Positions 35,214-47,295 of a stretch of 64,000 nt of DNA are shown here, piece after piece; the stretch's first letter is position 1; every line of letters begins with the position of its first letter. Position numbers and translations under genes: made by a program. The notes under the pieces were generated by a model. It made no database searches, was not told the DNA's origin, and was given only the letters and a program-made list of their open reading frames with translations. Source of the stretch: Prosapia bicincta (Eukaryota > Arthropoda > Insecta > Hemiptera > Cercopidae); contig JBAIZL010000002.1 of assembly GCA_036971475.1 (NCBI GenBank), positions 166,668,214 through 166,732,213 on the forward strand, read 5' to 3'.

Positions 35214-36946
35214 ATCTTTATAACAATTAAATCACGTTAGCCTCACTCAACTTCGGTAGCATTGTCACACAGAAAAGATTTTTCTTATCATCAAAGACAA
35301 GAAATAAATTGTCCAAATTTCGTTTATTTTAATACAAGTCTGTAAAATTATAGCGCTTTCACATATAAATAACGTGTTTAAGCCCCAGACCGGTGATATT
35401 TCACACTGTAACAAATTTATTCAATTTCCGTTGAGACTCCTTCACCGCCTAAAATATATCACCGCTCGTGCCTGCCGGTCGACAAAGTCGGGTTTATCCG
35501 GTGCATTGACGTTAACGACTTCCTTTTACTTGTACAAAAGCGGCGACTTTTAATAGTCAACCCTTAATGGTTTAAGTATGTAACACTAACAACATAAAAC
35601 TACTTCAATGGATGGATTTTACCTCTTTATCAATTGTGAGTAGTTTAATTGGTTCCTGTACTGTTAATGCAATACGCATAGGACCATAGATATATTGTAA
35701 TCTAGCTACAATTTAATAATTTCTTAATACATTTATAGCGGCTTTTATTTTTGTATTCTATTGGTAAAGTCAGACTCATTTAAATATTTCGTTTTACAAA
35801 AATATATAGGCTAATATTTTGGCGAATATTAAAAGAAAAGATTACAATATCACACAAATCTAGGTACCTTTTTCTGTTCCTCAATGATAATTAATAGATA
35901 TTCAAAAGTCTAATGTATTATAGATATTCGGTTTAAAATTAAATGTTGCATACGTTTTTCTTTAGTTATTTTTGTTCATTTGTTAAATAAACATATGTTA
36001 AAATTGAATCAACTGCGGTGTAATGATTGTATTTTAATTTTAAATAAATTACAGGTTTCAACCATTAATAAAACCTTTTAATAAAACCCTACTTATATAT
36101 AAATTTCAAAGCAATAACTCTATTATGTTTGTAATAATTTCTTATGTAAATGGTTGCTTTTCCGTTCTATCTGTGGTAATGACTTTTATTATATTTAAAA
36201 TTTAAATTAAAATGTTTTTAGCCTAACGCTTGTTTTACGTTAGTCATCACACATATGTTACAATCAAGCAAGGAGAACAAAAATGTTACCTGTTAAAAAA
36301 CAATGAGATATGCCCTTGGGTTGGAAGAATAATACCTTACATATTTCACTGCTTCTATTCTGCAACTAAAAAATGTCTTGTGCTCAACGAGAAGAATGTA
36401 CAGAATGGAATTTGCGGTGAAATGACACCGAATAAAAGAAATTGTATGCGAATACTTTAGGAATATGACGTAATTTTATTGATACATATTTACCAATTAG
36501 CGGTCAAGCGTAGTGCAATTAACACCATTAATACCCTTCACTAATAAATTCCCAATTAACTGTTGATAAAGGATAGAGTTAATTCTCCTATCGATGGTTA
36601 TTGTACCTAATATCATGACATGCCGACCCAATCTAAACTCCATGTAATTCCATAGTTGACAGGGAAGCGAACTCGACAAATCTCTCGTATTTCAAATTCT
36701 TCCTCCAATGCTCTTTGCTACGATCAAGTGGTCAAATTTAAATGAACATTTATTACTAAATACATAATTTTTGGGAGCTGAAATAGATAATTAAAAAACA
36801 TATAAAATATATACAATATTTTCTTTTGGAACAATTACAAACAACGACAAATTGTCAACAACTGTCTGGGAGAAACTGCCAAATAATAATTAATTATAAG
36901 GTTGTAATAATAATCACACAATAATTATTTAACCCTTTTATTGTAA
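35212..36946. other. intergenic sequence
   Basis: A GC-richer relic lies at about 35380-35560 (CTGCCGGTCGAC, GTGCATTGACGTTAACGAC). It may be old transposon sequence but is not recognised. A 76-residue open frame at 36230-36460 has no features I know. Confidence 0.35.
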
Positions 36947-37174
36947 CTTGCCAAAAAAACACTACTTGCTAATATTTTTCAGCAAACGCGTTACGCACTA
37001 GGTCAGCGCATTGTCAACCCTAAATCCAGCTACGCAAAACAGTTGAAAGAAACACCCAACACACACACCGACATTCACACTAATTTAAATTTTCTACAAG
37101 AATTAAAACAAAGTAAACAACTGACAACTTTAGAAACATATGAAATATACAAACACTACGCAACAGATAAATAA
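36947..37174 (+). pseudogene. Penelope-like retroelement, C-terminal endonuclease-domain remnant
   Basis: An open plus-strand segment between stops gives about 75 residues. The end, SSYAKQLKETPNTHTDIHTN followed by LNFLQEL and TTLETYEIYKHY, resembles the last part of the GIY-YIG endonuclease region of Penelope-like elements, where 'YA.HL', 'TNL..L' and 'LE.YEIYKH' recur. The reverse transcriptase and the GIY-YIG core were not found upstream, so this is a 5'-truncated copy. The assignment comes from motif memory, not a database search. Confidence 0.55.
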
Positions 37175-37300
37175 AACGTAATAAATGATCACACACACAC
37201 TTTGAAGCCAACAGCCTTTTCTAATATATGACACACAACCAAAACAACCCACCCCATTCCACAGTCATAAATCCAGTCCCATTAGAGCCTATACACACAA

Positions 37301-37357
37301 CTGATGCCGCTAGTAGAGGGTTAGCTTCGTAGAAGGAACGAATGTTTTGAAACGTGT
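37301..37357 (+). other. trace of hammerhead-like motif downstream of the Penelope-like remnant
   Basis: On the same strand and about 130 bp after the coding remnant, CTGATG is followed after about 43 nt by GAAACGTGT and A. GAAA plus ACGTGT fits the 3' half of the motif; the 5' half and stem II are worn. Confidence 0.25.
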
Positions 37358-37359
37358 AA

Positions 37360-38553
37360 CTTAGTTAAGTACTTTTAAAATTAGTTTAATCACTGAATTG
37401 AAGAAGATTACATCAAGCAACGTCACATATTTATGGCTACTGGAGGCCAAATATCAGCTACTTTAATAATATATCACCTAAACATAGTTGTTAAATATCA
37501 AATATAAAACGTATAAAATAAGAAGATAAATCTATCACCCAGTTAATTAATTATACAGCCACTCTATTATTTTGTAGGTAATTGTTGAAGTGATGGAATA
37601 ACTAGTTAAGGCTCTTCCTATAAAATACAAAATTAAAAGCGTTGATACAGCTTTTGAAATATTAAGTTTTGTGTTATGTTTAGTTAGGATGTTAATGCTT
37701 CTAAATGAAATAAAATTGAAATACAGTACTATACAAACAGGATTACTTAATTGGTACTGGTCTGTAAGATCCTGTATTAGTAGTTTTGGGCACAAATGAA
37801 TTTCTTCATAGATTCTTTTCGACCTACAATCGTATAACTGATATAATTATTAAATAGCCACTATATATTTTAATATATACATATAACCAACTACTAATTA
37901 TTGTGACATTCACTACTAATTATTATACGATAAAGAGGATATTTAATTCTATCCTGGAGTCGATAAACTTAAAAACTAGTCAGGTGCTGTGTTTAGAAAT
38001 ATAACTGGTTCCCTCACTTGGACTCAATACAAACTTGAAAAAGAAATAATTTTAATTAACTGGTACTTTTATGCTATAAAATATATCAATGAATGACCTT
38101 GATAAAAGAATACTCGTGACTGATTTCTTAAGTAATTCATTTGTGTATGTATTTTTTTATCCAATATATTTAAAGTGAACTATTCACTTTACAGAAATAT
38201 CTCGAAGACTGGCCACCTTTTGCTAAGAAAAACAATCCTGTGCTGTATTTCGGTTTTACCCTAAGCTAACATAGTGTTATACATTTCATATTTAATAATA
38301 AAATAATGTAGAGTATCATTTGTTACAAAATAAAATCCATATTCTTGTACAACAGTTCGTAACTATTAATTACAACACAACAAGAATAATATTTGGTTTT
38401 GACAAGTAAAAGTCTAAAAACCTCTATACGTAATTATTAAAAATTATTTCAATATAGAAATTTAAAACTATTTATTTTATCTTAATCATATTATTTTAAC
38501 TACCTAATAATATAATTAGGTAAAAATTAAGTAAAATAATATAATTATTTTTA

Positions 38554-38594
<41 letters not shown>

Positions 38595-38943
38595 GTCAAC
38601 CTAATTGTGTTTAAAGTTAATTATTTGACCTATATAATTGAACTACAGCTGAATTGTAAGATTAATCTAGTTTACTCTAGATATTCAAACCTACTCTTAT
38701 AATACAAATGTAGGCCTATTTTAAAAGAAAGATACTTCGTTCGATTTAAACAGAGCTATTTCTGTTAAATGATCCTGCAAACACGATTATATTATTTTTT
38801 CACTACCATTATCAGGTATTCATTATGTTTTTCTTTTCTTTCTCCAATAGTTTTAATTGCTATGCTCCTCTTTTTTGACCAAAATAGAGAGTAGGTCGAC
38901 TTGAGAAACGTAATGCAATAATATCCGTTATACCCACGTTATT

Positions 38944-39011
<68 letters not shown>

Positions 39012-40552
39012 ATAGTGGGTAGTTTGGCTTCCGTTAGCGCTTGCGCACCACGCCCCTCCCACTTCCAGCATACCCGTTACAGTCCGGGCTTGCAAGCAGT
39101 AGCCTCGCTCCACTCAGTCAGCATTACTGAGGACAACAGTAATTTCAGGTTCGGTGTACTGTACAAAAGGGATTTACTGTAGAGGGAAGTGTGGTGTGAG
39201 CAATCAGATTGCCTTGACCTTAATGCTAAGCACCTTCGTAACCTGAGTCATAATGACTGTTAAGATAAAACCACAATAAATACTAATGAATAAATATTAG
39301 TAATATTTGGTCATTCCACATAGAAATACACTGTAGAAGATTTATATTATAATCATTTTTAATTAGTTTAGGAGCTTACGTTGTTTTTTCTATTTGTTTT
39401 TAGTTACATATATTCGTATTATTAAAAGTTATAATTAACGTTTGAGTTTTATTACCTAAAAGATGTTTATGAAAAACATTTTTAAATTTGATTATTGTTG
39501 CATTTTAAATATTTTAGAAAGTTTTGTTAGACACATTTGAATGAATTATATCGTATTTCTTAAATTGTAATTGTTTTTTTTTGTTTTGTACCTTTGTAAA
39601 GATTAATTATATTTATTATCCTTTATTTATAATTTCGATTTAAAAATACATATTGTATTGTCATTACATAAATATTTAAAGGCTAACGAACTAATTAGAG
39701 CACCCACATAAACTTATTTTTTCGACATGAAACCATTTTGAGAGCTATACATTTTTTTTAGTAAATTCATAAACATTTGTGAAAGAAAGTATATCTCATT
39801 ATGTTCTAATAGATTCCTAATTTTTAAATAACACTTGAAAAAAAACAAGAAATATTGTAAACAATTATGAAATTAAATTGAAGTCTAACTTAGGAAATTA
39901 TTGATATATTGAAAACGTATTACGTTTTCGTAGAATGTTATTGTAAAATTGGATATATTTTTGCAGAATGGTACATTTTGATCATTTTGTTTGAAATGAA
40001 AGGAAAAATGTATGGTTTACTTAAAACAAATGTTTAGTAGAATTAGAGTTTACCTACACGCAACCGAATGTCATTTACAAAATAGCATGTTTTAAATGTT
40101 TTCAATAGCATTTATGTTATTCCTATAAAAACGTTTGTAAATTTAATAAATATTGAACTAATTATAAATAAATATATAAGGAATCAAATTTAATAAAGGT
40201 TTACGGAACTAGATAAAAACTACATCAATCCTTGTTTTCATCGGCAATATATAAGATCGCTAACCTATATCAGAATAGTTGGAAATGTTGCTTTCCTAAT
40301 GTCATTGTATAATAACTTTCATAGCTTTTAGGTTTCAAATTTATTTGTCTCTAAAAGTTTTTGAATAAACATTATATGCCAGGTAGAGATTTTTAATTAT
40401 TCCTTAAAACTTTTATATAATAATTATTTCAAAAAATAATATGTAAGAAATATTTTAACATGAATCATTTATGAGACAGTATAACCTTAAGATGCTAATC
40501 ATTATATTTAAAATTAAATATTTTTATATTTTGGTAAAGGTTGCTCTGAAGC
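37360..40552. other. intergenic AT-rich sequence
   Basis: (TA)n arrays at about 38558-38589 and 38947-39008, the latter followed by a GC-rich patch (39020-39130, with GCGCTTGCGC). No gene, RNA or transposon recognised. Confidence 0.4.
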
Positions 40553-41585
40553 TGTAACGAATCGCCCTTGTTCCTAGGAATTTATCTTTATTTAAAATGT
40601 TACTTTGTTAATTTCAACAATTAAATATTACTTACCGGGACATCTAGTCCTACGTAACAGCTCAGGCAGGAACTGTCTGTCTGTGACGCCTTTCCAAATC
40701 CTAAAGATAAAACTAGATTACATACGTAATAACTATTGAATGTTTAAAAGATATTAACAATTTATTAGTAACGTGAAATGTCAGAATTTAAACAAATTAC
40801 AAATCAATACGATAACAAATCACCTAATTAATTACTTCAAACTAATTTATTACTACAAATTAAATATCATTGAATTCATCGTTAGGTGGTATGTTAAGTA
40901 ATAAAATTAATTTTTTGAAATCTAACAATCAAGGAACGATTGGAGGTACCTTTCATGTGTTATACAATTGGCATGTCAGTATTTAATTTAGGTAAAATTA
41001 CGACACATTTATCCTTATTATACTAAAACGTACCTTGTCAACCACGTAGTTTGTATAACGCTATCACTTTCACGTAACTGCTTTTACACTAAAGGCTACA
41101 AAATTTAATTAATGGCACTCATCGAAACGCTTTGCCTTCTTTCTTACGTACCACTGATTAAAGTACCGCCGGCTTCAACATATTTAATTTTTGAATATTT
41201 GCTGGTTTTGTAAAAAAAATGTCCGAAATATTGGAGTAATCTGCCCTTCACAACTGTCTCATCCAAAAACTTGTTTTGAAGTGGGCAGTTGGATGAAAGC
41301 GCGAGGCCCATCTCGCCGGCACTCCCTACCTATATTCGTATTTCTTTGGTTCCCTGAAGTCACCCCATGTTACGTAATATTGCCCGATCTCCCTTAACTG
41401 ACCACCATCGTACGATATTTTACATGATTTGCCCGCTAGGAGTGCCTTACACCCTACGTTACAGTACCAAGTGTTCACATAGGAAACACAAATTTTCTTT
41501 TATGTCGGCTCGATCTTATTATTAAGTAAAAATTAAAAATATAAAGTCTTTTATATGCAATACTCAATCACTTGAGAGTGTTACA
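40553..41585 (-). mobile_element. solo LTR of gypsy family A
   Basis: A 1,033-bp relative of the LTR at 4391-5502 in the same orientation. The shared CTTACC-GGG-CT-CTAG-C block and CAGCTCAGGCAG lie near the left end, and CCCGCTAGG through GAGTGTTACA at the right end. The left terminus is worn (TGTAACGAAT). Flanks are AAGC (40549-40552) and AAAC (41586-41589), one base short of a perfect 4-bp duplication. No internal region is present. Confidence 0.75.
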
Positions 41586-41589
41586 AAAC

Positions 41590-43611
41590 AAATATTCCTT
41601 ACTATAGTTGGAAAATATCCCTTTGAACTGCTTCTTATACATGTGGTCCTTAGAGATACACACAATGAAAACCGTTTCTTATTTTATATAAGAATAACAC
41701 TCTTACGAAATGCCTACAAATTTTTAAGAACTGCAAGTCCTAATGCCACTCGATACTTTTTTTATCTTTTAGCATAAAATTTAGTAACAATTATTTAGGC
41801 TATGAGTTCTAGAAAATCACATTGTTTTAAAGCAGTACTGCAATTATAGATACGTGATATTTGTATAGTTTTATATTTCTAAATATAATTATATATGAAT
41901 ATAAATAATAAAGAAATAATTGACCAAATAGGAAATAACTTTAAGAAAATGTATTAATTATTAAGGAAAATGACGCCAAAGGTAACAATGAAGACCACTC
42001 CCTAGAGTTCTTAAGAACTATATAACCCTGTGTGGTTAACAATTGGCAGATGAGACACTGTCAGTAATAAAAGAAAACTACAAGGAATAATAAGACGGTT
42101 GGAGAAAAAATACTGTTTGGTTATGAGATACTTAGTGTATTGGTGATCTCTAGAAATCTTAAAGAAATGCCTATTGAACAAAGCTATATTTATACTTATT
42201 TTACCTTAGCCTGTATTATAATACTAGATTTTAAACAATGTAGGATTAATTGTTAAATGTGTACTAAAGTGTTACTATTAACAAGTAATATATAGTAGTT
42301 ACAGACTCACTTATATTATATTTTTAATAATTTCAATACAGGAAAATATGAGTGAAGTGCAATTAAGGATAGAAAGCATTAACTCCTTAAAACAATTAAT
42401 TATTCATGTTGTTTATTAGAGACTTGTATTTTGAAGTAATTACTAAAGTCCGCCGCGATGAAAAGCTACTTACCTGAATCACTTGAAACCAAGTACATAA
42501 TTAATTACTTTCGTAGTTTTGCAATCCTCTCAATGCAGCAGTTCTTCATAGTTTATTTCAACGTTTTCAAATTATTCAACAACTCCTTGTTTTAGTCGCA
42601 AGCGTGTCTTTGGCGTTAAAGGTGTTAAACTTTTAAATAAAACAAACCTTCCAACCCTTGAATTTCACAAATTTAATTTAAAAAACTAGTCTTAATATTT
42701 GATTTAATTTGGTTATAAAACGCTTAAAAATACAAATTAAATTGCTTAAAAATCATATAAAAGAATATCATAAATTATTTGTCTTTCAAACAAATATTTT
42801 TCCAAGTAATAGTGATATTTATTCGTCTAAACTTTCTTCGATTTATTTACCATCCATCATATGAAGTAAGCAATATTAGGTTATTCATGAAAGTTATGCT
42901 TCCGCTCTTAACGACTATTTATGACCACAATTCAAGATTTAACCCAATACCACTTTGATCCGCCTTCGTCGAATACTGTTTTGAATTCAAAGAGTAGACA
43001 AAATATTTACTACAAAGAAACTAGCCTAAACAAAATGAAAATGCATATGTAAACATTGGTACAAAGAATAATAGTCATTTAATAAATCGGGACGGTATCA
43101 TTGAATGAAATACAAACCTATTTAATAAACAATGAAAGGTAGTGCACCAGTTATTTATATGTACACAGAACGTAACTCAGCCTCTTTCAATGTATAATAA
43201 TGAAATGAATATGAATATACTAGTTCGTATTACCCTCAATGTAAGATAAAACCGTGAGGAAGCACGTAAAAAGATAAACAAACAATTAAAATAAATTAAA
43301 ACAAAAAAATTTAAATAATTCAATGCTTAATTAATCTACTAAGTAAAAAGAATTAGTGTAAAATTATTTTTCAATTGAAATTACTGGAATGACGATTGAA
43401 TTCAAGTGAATTTTATTATTTTCAAAAGATAAGCTGCAAATTTTGGCACTTTCTTTCATTACAATTGCTGTAATATTTATTATTTACATGCAAGTAAAGG
43501 TGTTTTATTACAAATAATAGTTTCATAGACTAAGCAAAGGAAATATGTCACAGCACTATGTGAACTGTAAAACTTACAGCAATGACCACAAAAGCATTAC
43601 TGTGTGTGTGT
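41590..43611. other. intergenic AT-rich sequence
   Basis: No gene, repeat or transposon end recognised. It ends in a short (GT)n run into which the next element is inserted. Confidence 0.4.
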
Positions 43612-43615
43612 GTGT

Positions 43616-45632
43616 TGCAACGGGGTGAGAGACCGTCGCAAGTGGGAAATAAGTAATTTCCTGTTTTTTAGAAATAAAGCTGTTTTTAAAATAATCAAGT
43701 AGGGAATTATACAATTATTAAAGAGGGAAAAATTAAATAAAACAGTAAATAGAATAGTTAAGCCACATTAAAGAATGTTATAAAATAAAGTTGTAATAAC
43801 TAACTAAATTTGAACATCGAGAGTGAAGCGAAAAAATTCTAAGTGCCTAAAAAAGCTATTTTTCGAACCAAACCACGTAGAACTTTCATCGACATTTTAA
43901 AAGAACCACAATAACCTAGAATGAACATTAAAGAAAACAGAATTCAGAAAACTTAAGAAACAAAAAAGTTACAGCCGTTTAAATAAAATAGACATTTTTC
44001 AGTGTTCTAAAATTAATTATCAAACTATGCAAGCCAAAACAGTTTCGTTGCCCGACTTGCCTGTACAAGGAATAAATCGAGCGATAGCAAACTTGCAGGC
44101 GGGGTGCGGTAGGTTAAATTCACCGCTATATATACTTGGTCTCTAAGCCTTTAGAGACAGTCTGTAAAAATTTTCTAACACGAGGTGCCGCGGGACGCTA
44201 TGCTGGACCGCGAGTAGAGACCGTCAGCAGGCCAGATGGACAATAACCTCAGCGCTTTCGACATCCAGGACCACCAAGGATGAAGGCTCCAGACTCAGCC
44301 TCCAGGACGCTCGAATAGAGGGAAACCACCACCGACGAACCAGGGATGGCGACTTCCGGTGTCCAAGGACCAGGGAATCCAGACGAGGGACCCCAAGGAC
44401 CGGCAAGAACATCTTTGGCAAGTCATTTTCTTTATTCGAAATCAGTCACGTCAAATTTAGTTAGTTAATTTTATTAAATTCAAACAAATTTGCAAGCTTA
44501 AAACAATGACTTCACTCTTTATAAAATTTTAATAAATTGTATGCTAAGTAAATGAATTTATGTGCTCAGAATATTTAAAATAATGAATATTAAAATTACA
44601 AAAGGTTTTTGGCCATAAGCCGTTTATTTAAAGAAAATGAGAAATTCTCGAATATTATAAATTTAAAAATTAAAGGTTACCAAATATGAATTTACCAATT
44701 CCATATAGTAAATAAAATATTATTATGTGTAATTTTGAAAATAATTTTATGTTATGTCTATGTTATTAATCTATATGCAAAGTATAATTTTTCAAAGCAT
44801 AAGAAACGAGAAGTAACTCAGAGAATTGTTTTGCTAATATAATTGTGTAATATTTGAAAGTGAAATTTTCTTTTTTATTTCAATAAATAGAGTTAAATAT
44901 GTCATAAAAATCAAGATTATTTGCATTCCATCCTGTGTCAAATAACCAATAAAAACTGTTTAGCTTTTTCCAACTAATATAAAAATGATTATCAAATCAG
45001 TAAACAAATTTAATTAAATTTCATTAAATGGCAATAGATAAAGCCTAATGTTTTAAAGAGTTTCTCTCTACTAATTTCATGAGCTAGTCTAAAGATTAGT
45101 TGGTTTTTTGTAATAAAAGTCCAGAGATTTATCTACTGGCAGATTGTGTTTAAGAGGACACAGGAGCCTTTTAAAATAGGTATTTTTAAACACAATCATA
45201 TTTTGCACGTTCCCTTGCTGTTTCTGCAGATCATCATCAGGTGGTAAGACTCTGTGTTTTTTATGTGTATTATTCTAAATGTGTTTCTTTCCAGCTGACT
45301 ATTAATTTGACATGTGTGACTATACTTAGACCATACACAATTGATAAACTTATTTAGGAGGGTTTATATGTACTTTAAATAGTAGTCAGCGGGAATAGGC
45401 TTGTTGTGGGTTTGGCCCTACGAGCAGGAAACATACACTTAACTCTGGGAGTTTAGCACGGTTTTACCAGCAGGGTGATAGGCAGAGTTTTGGTTGTTTA
45501 TAAATATGTTTTCTTGTAAACAATTAAATTATAGTATTCTGCAAGAAAGGATTTAAACAACGCAAGCAGACGACCGCGTGGAGCTGCGGTGGTAGGGACG
45601 GTAGAGGTTAGGTGAGGTGGGGGGACGTTGCA
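43616..45632 (+). repeat. 5' LTR, family B
   Basis: Begins TGCAACG and ends CGTTGCA (7-bp inverted ends). A related solo copy lies inverted at 29625-31593. It carries an antisense hammerhead-like stretch at 45213-45240, next to the inverted repeat GATTGTGTTTAA / TTAAACACAATC (about 45143-45197). The LTR is long for a gypsy element. Confidence 0.88.
45213..45240 (-). ncRNA. degenerate hammerhead-like motif in 5' LTR
   Basis: The minus strand reads CTGATGA, T, GATCTGCA, GAAAC, then AGCAAGGGAACGTGC. It matches the solo-LTR copy at 29967 position by position with a few changes, so it was part of the LTR ancestor. It looks like an old Penelope-type insertion fixed in this LTR. The 3' LTR remnant starts just beyond it, so it occurs only once in this element. 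Confidence 0.3.
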
Positions 45633-45635
45633 GAA

Positions 45636-45653
45636 TTGGCGCCCATACGGTAG
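45636..45653 (+). promoter_or_regulatory. candidate tRNA primer-binding site
   Basis: TGGCGCCCATACGGTAGG starts 3 nt after the LTR. TGG, the complement of a tRNA CCA end, in this position is the standard start of minus-strand priming. I cannot assign the tRNA. Confidence 0.6.
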
Positions 45654-45942
45654 GGCCTTTGAACAGGTTCCCTATATCAAAATTGAATAATTAAATAATA
45701 GAAATGAATCGAGATAGTTTAAATAAATGAAGTCAAAATGTTTTAAATAATGTAATTAAATTTTTAAATAATAATATAAATTGAACAAATCTAAGAGCGT
45801 ACAAATAAAAATAAAAATAAATAAATAAATTTGAATAAGGAGTTAGTCGAAAGAGCGGGTAGGAACCATCTGGCCTAAACCAAATCGAAAAGAAAGGAAT
45901 AAGGAAATAAATAAATAATTGAATATTAAATAGTAAATCAAA

Positions 45943-47295
45943 ATGTCAAAACCAGAGATAGAGAAATTGATGGCCTTTTTCAAGGAAGAAAAACAATTGA
46001 GAGAGAAAGAGAAGGAGGAAGCAAGACAAAGAGAGAAAGAGAGAGATGAAAAAGAGAAACGATTGAGAGAGGAGGAGAAACAATTGAGAGAAAAAGAGAG
46101 GGCGGAAGAAAAACGATGGAGAGAGGAAGCAGAACAAAGGGCGAAGGAGAGAGAAGACAAAGAAAAACAATGGAGAGAGGAGGAGAAACAATTGAGAGAG
46201 AAAGAGAAGGAGGTAGAAAAACGATGGAGAGAGGAAGAGAAACAGTTGAGAGAGAAAGAGAAGGCGGAAGAGAAACGATTAAGAGAGGAAGAGAGACAAC
46301 TGAGAGAGAAGGAAAAAGCCGAAGAGAAAATGGAAAGACAACGGTTATGGGAGGCTTTCCAGGGAGAGTTCGATGATTACCAAAAAGAAAATGAGACTAA
46401 GACAAGTCATATATATGAGAAGTTAAGCGAACATGAGACAGAAATAGAGAGACTGAAAACTAAAACGGAAACAAAAACGGCTAAATTAAACGAGAAAGTA
46501 CAGGATATCCAAGAGGACATTAAATCGGTAAAGCAACAAGTCGCAAAGGTAAAGCAAACCGCTGGAGCGGGGATAGTAACACAAGTTTGCTTACCAAGGG
46601 TAATAGACAGGAACGGGGAGGCTACGTACCGTAGGATTGAGTTCTGGGGGAATGACAAGGAAGATCCAATGACATTCCTAGGGGAAATAGAAGATCTATT
46701 TTCTGAAATAGACAATACTATGGACGAGACTGCAAAATTAAGAATTGTAGAGCGATATTTGAAAGGGGCAGCGGATGCATGGTGGAAAGCCATAAAAAAC
46801 AACACAGAAACTTATTCTGAATTCAGGCAGGAATTCACGGAGCATTTCTGGAGTTATCGCCAGCAGGATAGGGTGCGCAGACAGATAAATCAAGGGCGCT
46901 ACCATAATAATGGACCATACTCTATGGCAGAGTATTTTATTATGATGGTAAACAGGGCGAAAAACTTAGACCCGATAATCCCAGAGAACCATCTCATCTT
47001 CATGTTAATGAAACACTTTGGGAGTAACGTTCAGCTAGCTAGTGTGGGGAACCCCACAAGTAACATCAAACAAGCGATAGTTTTCCTACAACAGCTAGAC
47101 AGCGTTACTGATAACGGCAATGGTAATGGGATCGCTCAAAGAAGTCAACAGAGGCAGGTTGCTCCAAACCAACAACCTAACCCTAACCCAAGGTCCCATG
47201 GTGATACCGCAAAATACCAAGAGACCAAGTATCCTAAAAACCCTCATCCTAAATCGCCTATCCCCGGACCAAGCGACCACAAGCCAAAAAACTAA
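45943..47295 (+). CDS. gag: gypsy Gag polyprotein
   Basis: A 450-residue capsid-type protein that would package the element's RNA in the cytoplasm. Residues about 15-150 are a highly charged Glu/Lys/Arg coiled coil built from 18-residue (54-bp) repeats around WREEEKQLREKEK; residues about 150-200 are more coil. From about 225 there is a retrotransposon-Gag domain (DPMTFLGEIEDLFSEID, AADAWWKAI, FRQEFTEHFW). The C-terminus is Asn/Gln/Pro-rich with no CCHC zinc knuckle, so RNA binding would rely on basic residues. The start ATG at 45943 is the first of the frame, 310 bp after the LTR. The stop follows a slippery heptamer. Confidence 0.88.
   Translation: MSKPEIEKLMAFFKEEKQLREKEKEEARQREKERDEKEKRLREEEKQLREKERAEEKRWREEAEQRAKEREDKEKQWREEEKQLREKEKEVEKRWREEEKQLREKEKAEEKRLREEERQLREKEKAEEKMERQRLWEAFQGEFDDYQKENETKTSHIYEKLSEHETEIERLKTKTETKTAKLNEKVQDIQEDIKSVKQQVAKVKQTAGAGIVTQVCLPRVIDRNGEATYRRIEFWGNDKEDPMTFLGEIEDLFSEIDNTMDETAKLRIVERYLKGAADAWWKAIKNNTETYSEFRQEFTEHFWSYRQQDRVRRQINQGRYHNNGPYSMAEYFIMMVNRAKNLDPIIPENHLIFMLMKHFGSNVQLASVGNPTSNIKQAIVFLQQLDSVTDNGNGNGIAQRSQQRQVAPNQQPNPNPRSHGDTAKYQETKYPKNPHPKSPIPGPSDHKPKN
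45985..46330 (+). repeat. 54-bp tandem repeats coding the Gag coiled coil
   Basis: Purine-rich units of 54 bp (for example near 46169, 46223 and 46277) each encode one 18-residue heptad-like block. Upstream units are more diverged. The strong strand bias creates long but meaningless open frames on the other strand. Confidence 0.75.

Noticed and set aside
39020..39170. GC-rich patch after a (TA)n array, with CTGAGGA, as another hammerhead-like site
   Set aside because: No GAAA or stem II follows at a suitable distance.
45843..46376. Open frames on the minus strand and in another plus frame across gag
   Set aside because: They arise from the purine-rich 54-bp repeats and have low-complexity translations; gag is the supported frame.
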